Below, in pieces: positions 6,685 to 7,465 of a stretch of DNA of 7,465 nt (positions within the stretch are counted from its first letter, which is position 1; every line of letters starts with the position of its first letter). Location: assembly GCA_023392645.1 (NCBI GenBank), contig JAEVYR010000123.1, positions 1-7,465 on the forward strand, given 5' to 3'. Source of the DNA: Chloroflexota bacterium. GTDB taxonomy: Bacteria > Chloroflexota > Chloroflexia > Thermomicrobiales > UBA6265. Under the pieces are notes generated by a model that had not been told where the DNA came from, ran no database searches, and saw nothing but the letters and a program-made list of their open reading frames with translations. Made by a program: the position numbers and the translations under genes.

Positions 6685-6740
6685 CTCTCCTAGCCATACG
6701 GGCAGGATGAACCCCTTCCAGCCCTGTGATACAACCATGG

Positions 6741-6774
6741 CAACGGCAGGCGCGATTCAGTGCGCCTGCCGTTG
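6741..6774 (+). terminator. Terminator after the S1 gene (13-bp perfect stem)
   Basis: CAACGGCAGGCGC (6741-6753) pairs perfectly with GCGCCTGCCGTTG (6762-6774) across an 8-base loop, followed by TTGG. It begins 57 bases after the S1 stop and is the strongest hairpin in the window. The T run is short, as with the other terminators here. It separates S1 transcription from clpC. Confidence 0.75.
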
Positions 6775-6805
6775 TTGGCCATATGGATCATCGGCGACAC
6801 CAGTT

Positions 6806-6826
6806 GCATGAATCATGCGTTCATGC
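6806..6826. promoter_or_regulatory. Operator-like array of three TCATGC half-sites
   Basis: GCATGA (6806-6811), one base, TCATGC (6813-6818), two bases, TCATGC (6821-6826). The first two form a perfect 6-bp-arm palindrome; the last two are a direct repeat; the outer units also form a perfect 7-bp inverted repeat GCATGAA/TTCATGC with a 7-base spacer. It sits between the S1 terminator and clpC, where a repressor or activator of clpC would bind. The repeats are seen; binding is inferred. It does not match the CtsR, HspR or CIRCE consensus as I know them. Confidence 0.45.
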
Positions 6827-6853
6827 CGGTGAGTGGGCGATCGGTCCAAGCCG

Positions 6854-6870
6854 GGACACCCGAGGTGTCC
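6854..6870. promoter_or_regulatory. Palindrome GGACACC-CGA-GGTGTCC in the clpC leader
   Basis: A perfect 7-bp inverted repeat with a 3-base centre, ending 21 bases before the clpC ATG and 9 bases before its ribosome site. With no T run after it, it is unlikely to be a terminator. It could be an operator or, if transcribed, a tight hairpin just before the ribosome site. Confidence 0.45.
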
Positions 6871-6891
6871 ATTGTTCACGGGAGAGCCTGG

Positions 6892-7465
6892 ATGGCGGAA
6901 AAGTTTGACAAATTCACGGATCGAGCCCGCAAGGTCCTGACGCTCGCCCAGGAAGAAGCTCAGCGCTTCAATCACAACTACATCGGCACCGAGCACCTCT
7001 TGCTGGGGCTGGTGCGCGAAGGCGATGGCGTCGCGGCCAAGGTACTCAACAATATGGGCGTGCAGTTGCCCAAGGTCCGCTCAGCGGTTGAGTTCATCAT
7101 CGGACGTGGCGAGGGGATGGTCATGGGCGAGATCGGCCTGACCCCGCGCGCGAAGAAGGTCATCGAGCTGTCGGTCGACGAGGCGCGACGGCTCAATCAT
7201 CACTACATCGGTACCGAGCACCTCTTGCTCGGGCTGGTGCGCGAGGGTGAAGGCATCGCCGCCGGCGTGCTGGAAAGCCTTGGAGTCAACCTCGAAAAGG
7301 TTCGCGCGGAGGTGATGCAGGTCGTGAGCCAGAGCGCCGCAAGCGGCGGCCCGCAGCAGGGCGGCAAGCAGCAGACCAAGACACCGTACATGGACGCGCT
7401 GGGATTCGACCTCACCGAAGCGGCTCGCAGCGGCCGGCTCGGTCCGCTCGTTGGGAGATCCACCG
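6892..7465 (+). CDS. clpC: ClpC-type AAA+ protease ATPase, N-terminal part, cut by window end
   Basis: The first 191 residues of a Clp/Hsp100 unfoldase that feeds proteins to the ClpP peptidase; full ClpC proteins are about 810-850 residues. The start MAEKFDKFTDRARKVLTLAQ, then two Clp-N repeats each carrying Y-IGTEHLLLGLVREG (from residues 30 and 105), define the adaptor/substrate-binding N domain. A Gln/Gly/Ser linker (149-163) follows, then TPYMDALGFDLTEAARSGRL (164-183), which leads into the first ATPase domain. Walker motifs lie beyond the window. GGGAG 7 bases before the ATG supports this start; an in-frame GTG at 6865 would add nine residues unlike the family. After GRL the usual DPVIGRE reads GPLVGRST here, a small departure at the very end of the sequence. 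No ctsR, mcsA or mcsB lies upstream, unlike the Bacillus operon. Confidence 0.95.
   Translation, partial: MAEKFDKFTDRARKVLTLAQEEAQRFNHNYIGTEHLLLGLVREGDGVAAKVLNNMGVQLPKVRSAVEFIIGRGEGMVMGEIGLTPRAKKVIELSVDEARRLNHHYIGTEHLLLGLVREGEGIAAGVLESLGVNLEKVRAEVMQVVSQSAASGGPQQGGKQQTKTPYMDALGFDLTEAARSGRLGPLVGRST
6970..7038 (+). repeat. Clp-N internal direct repeat, copy 1
   Basis: Twenty-three codons encoding NHNYIGTEHLLLGLVREG and five more residues. They match copy 2 (7195-7263) at 60 of 69 bases by my count, exactly 225 bases apart. The repeat reflects the tandem Clp-N motif structure; the DNA identity is high because the protein repeat is nearly exact and codon choice is similar. Confidence 0.85.
7195..7263 (+). 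repeat. Clp-N internal direct repeat, copy 2
   Basis: Second copy of the unit at 6970-7038, encoding NHHYIGTEHLLLGLVREG and five more residues. Nine base differences separate the copies, of which only three change the residue (N/H, D/E and V/I). The similarity could permit slippage or recombination, or mislead short-read assembly. Confidence 0.85.

Noticed and set aside
4636..6738. A 700-codon open frame on the minus strand across the whole S1 gene
   Set aside because: It is the antisense of a clear four-domain S1 gene. Codon bias in GC-rich DNA removes stops from that frame; the translation is Leu/Arg/His-rich and resembles no family.
6865..6891. GTG at 6865 as the clpC start
   Set aside because: It would add nine residues unlike any ClpC N-terminus and falls inside the palindrome; the ATG at 6892 has GGGAG at good spacing.
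6775..6891. CIRCE or CtsR operator before clpC
   Set aside because: Neither the TTAGCACTC/GAGTGCTAA repeat nor the GGTCAAA heptad pair is present.

Overview
This window is a stretch of mostly housekeeping genes from a GC-rich bacterium. The best guess for its origin is the phylum Chloroflexota, near Thermomicrobia/Sphaerobacter. The pointers are a TrxR-like (YumC-type) ferredoxin-NADP reductase, a four-domain S1 protein with a long acidic tail, a Gram-positive/cyanobacterial-style ClpC, and a YvlD-like membrane protein. The taxonomic call is inference from family style, not from a database match. Eight protein genes are supported; two are cut by the window edges. I see no tRNA, rRNA, CRISPR array, insertion sequence or prophage, and no gene-free stretch above 300 bases.

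Layout. Positions 2-658 (+) hold the C-terminal two thirds of the reductase. It converges on trpS (836-1885, -), and the 177-bp gap holds three perfect hairpins, two of them probable terminators. Behind trpS on the same strand is an HxlR-family regulator (1994-2371, -). A 193-bp divergent region separates it from a tight + strand cluster: a YvlD/PF04020 membrane protein (2565-2906), a YfcE-like phosphodiesterase (2899-3510) and a class V aminotransferase (3507-4622). The three genes overlap by 8 and 4 bp. Then come a promoter-like sequence, the S1 gene (4756-6684), a strong 13-bp-stem terminator, a regulatory-looking intergenic region and the N-terminal third or less of clpC (6892 to the window end).

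How the genes relate. TrpS, S1 and ClpC serve translation and protein quality control. The reductase supplies reduced ferredoxin or NADPH. The overlapping three-gene cluster is probably one transcript, but its shared function is not obvious. No gene set here looks like an undescribed defence or biosynthetic system. The more interesting signals are non-coding: a triple TCATGC half-site array and a GGACACC/GGTGTCC dyad upstream of clpC, and four alternating complementary segments in the leader of the membrane-protein operon, one pairing of which would place the Shine-Dalgarno in a loop. The S1 C-terminal extension, with its Met/Ala-rich patch and acidic tail, also deserves a look.
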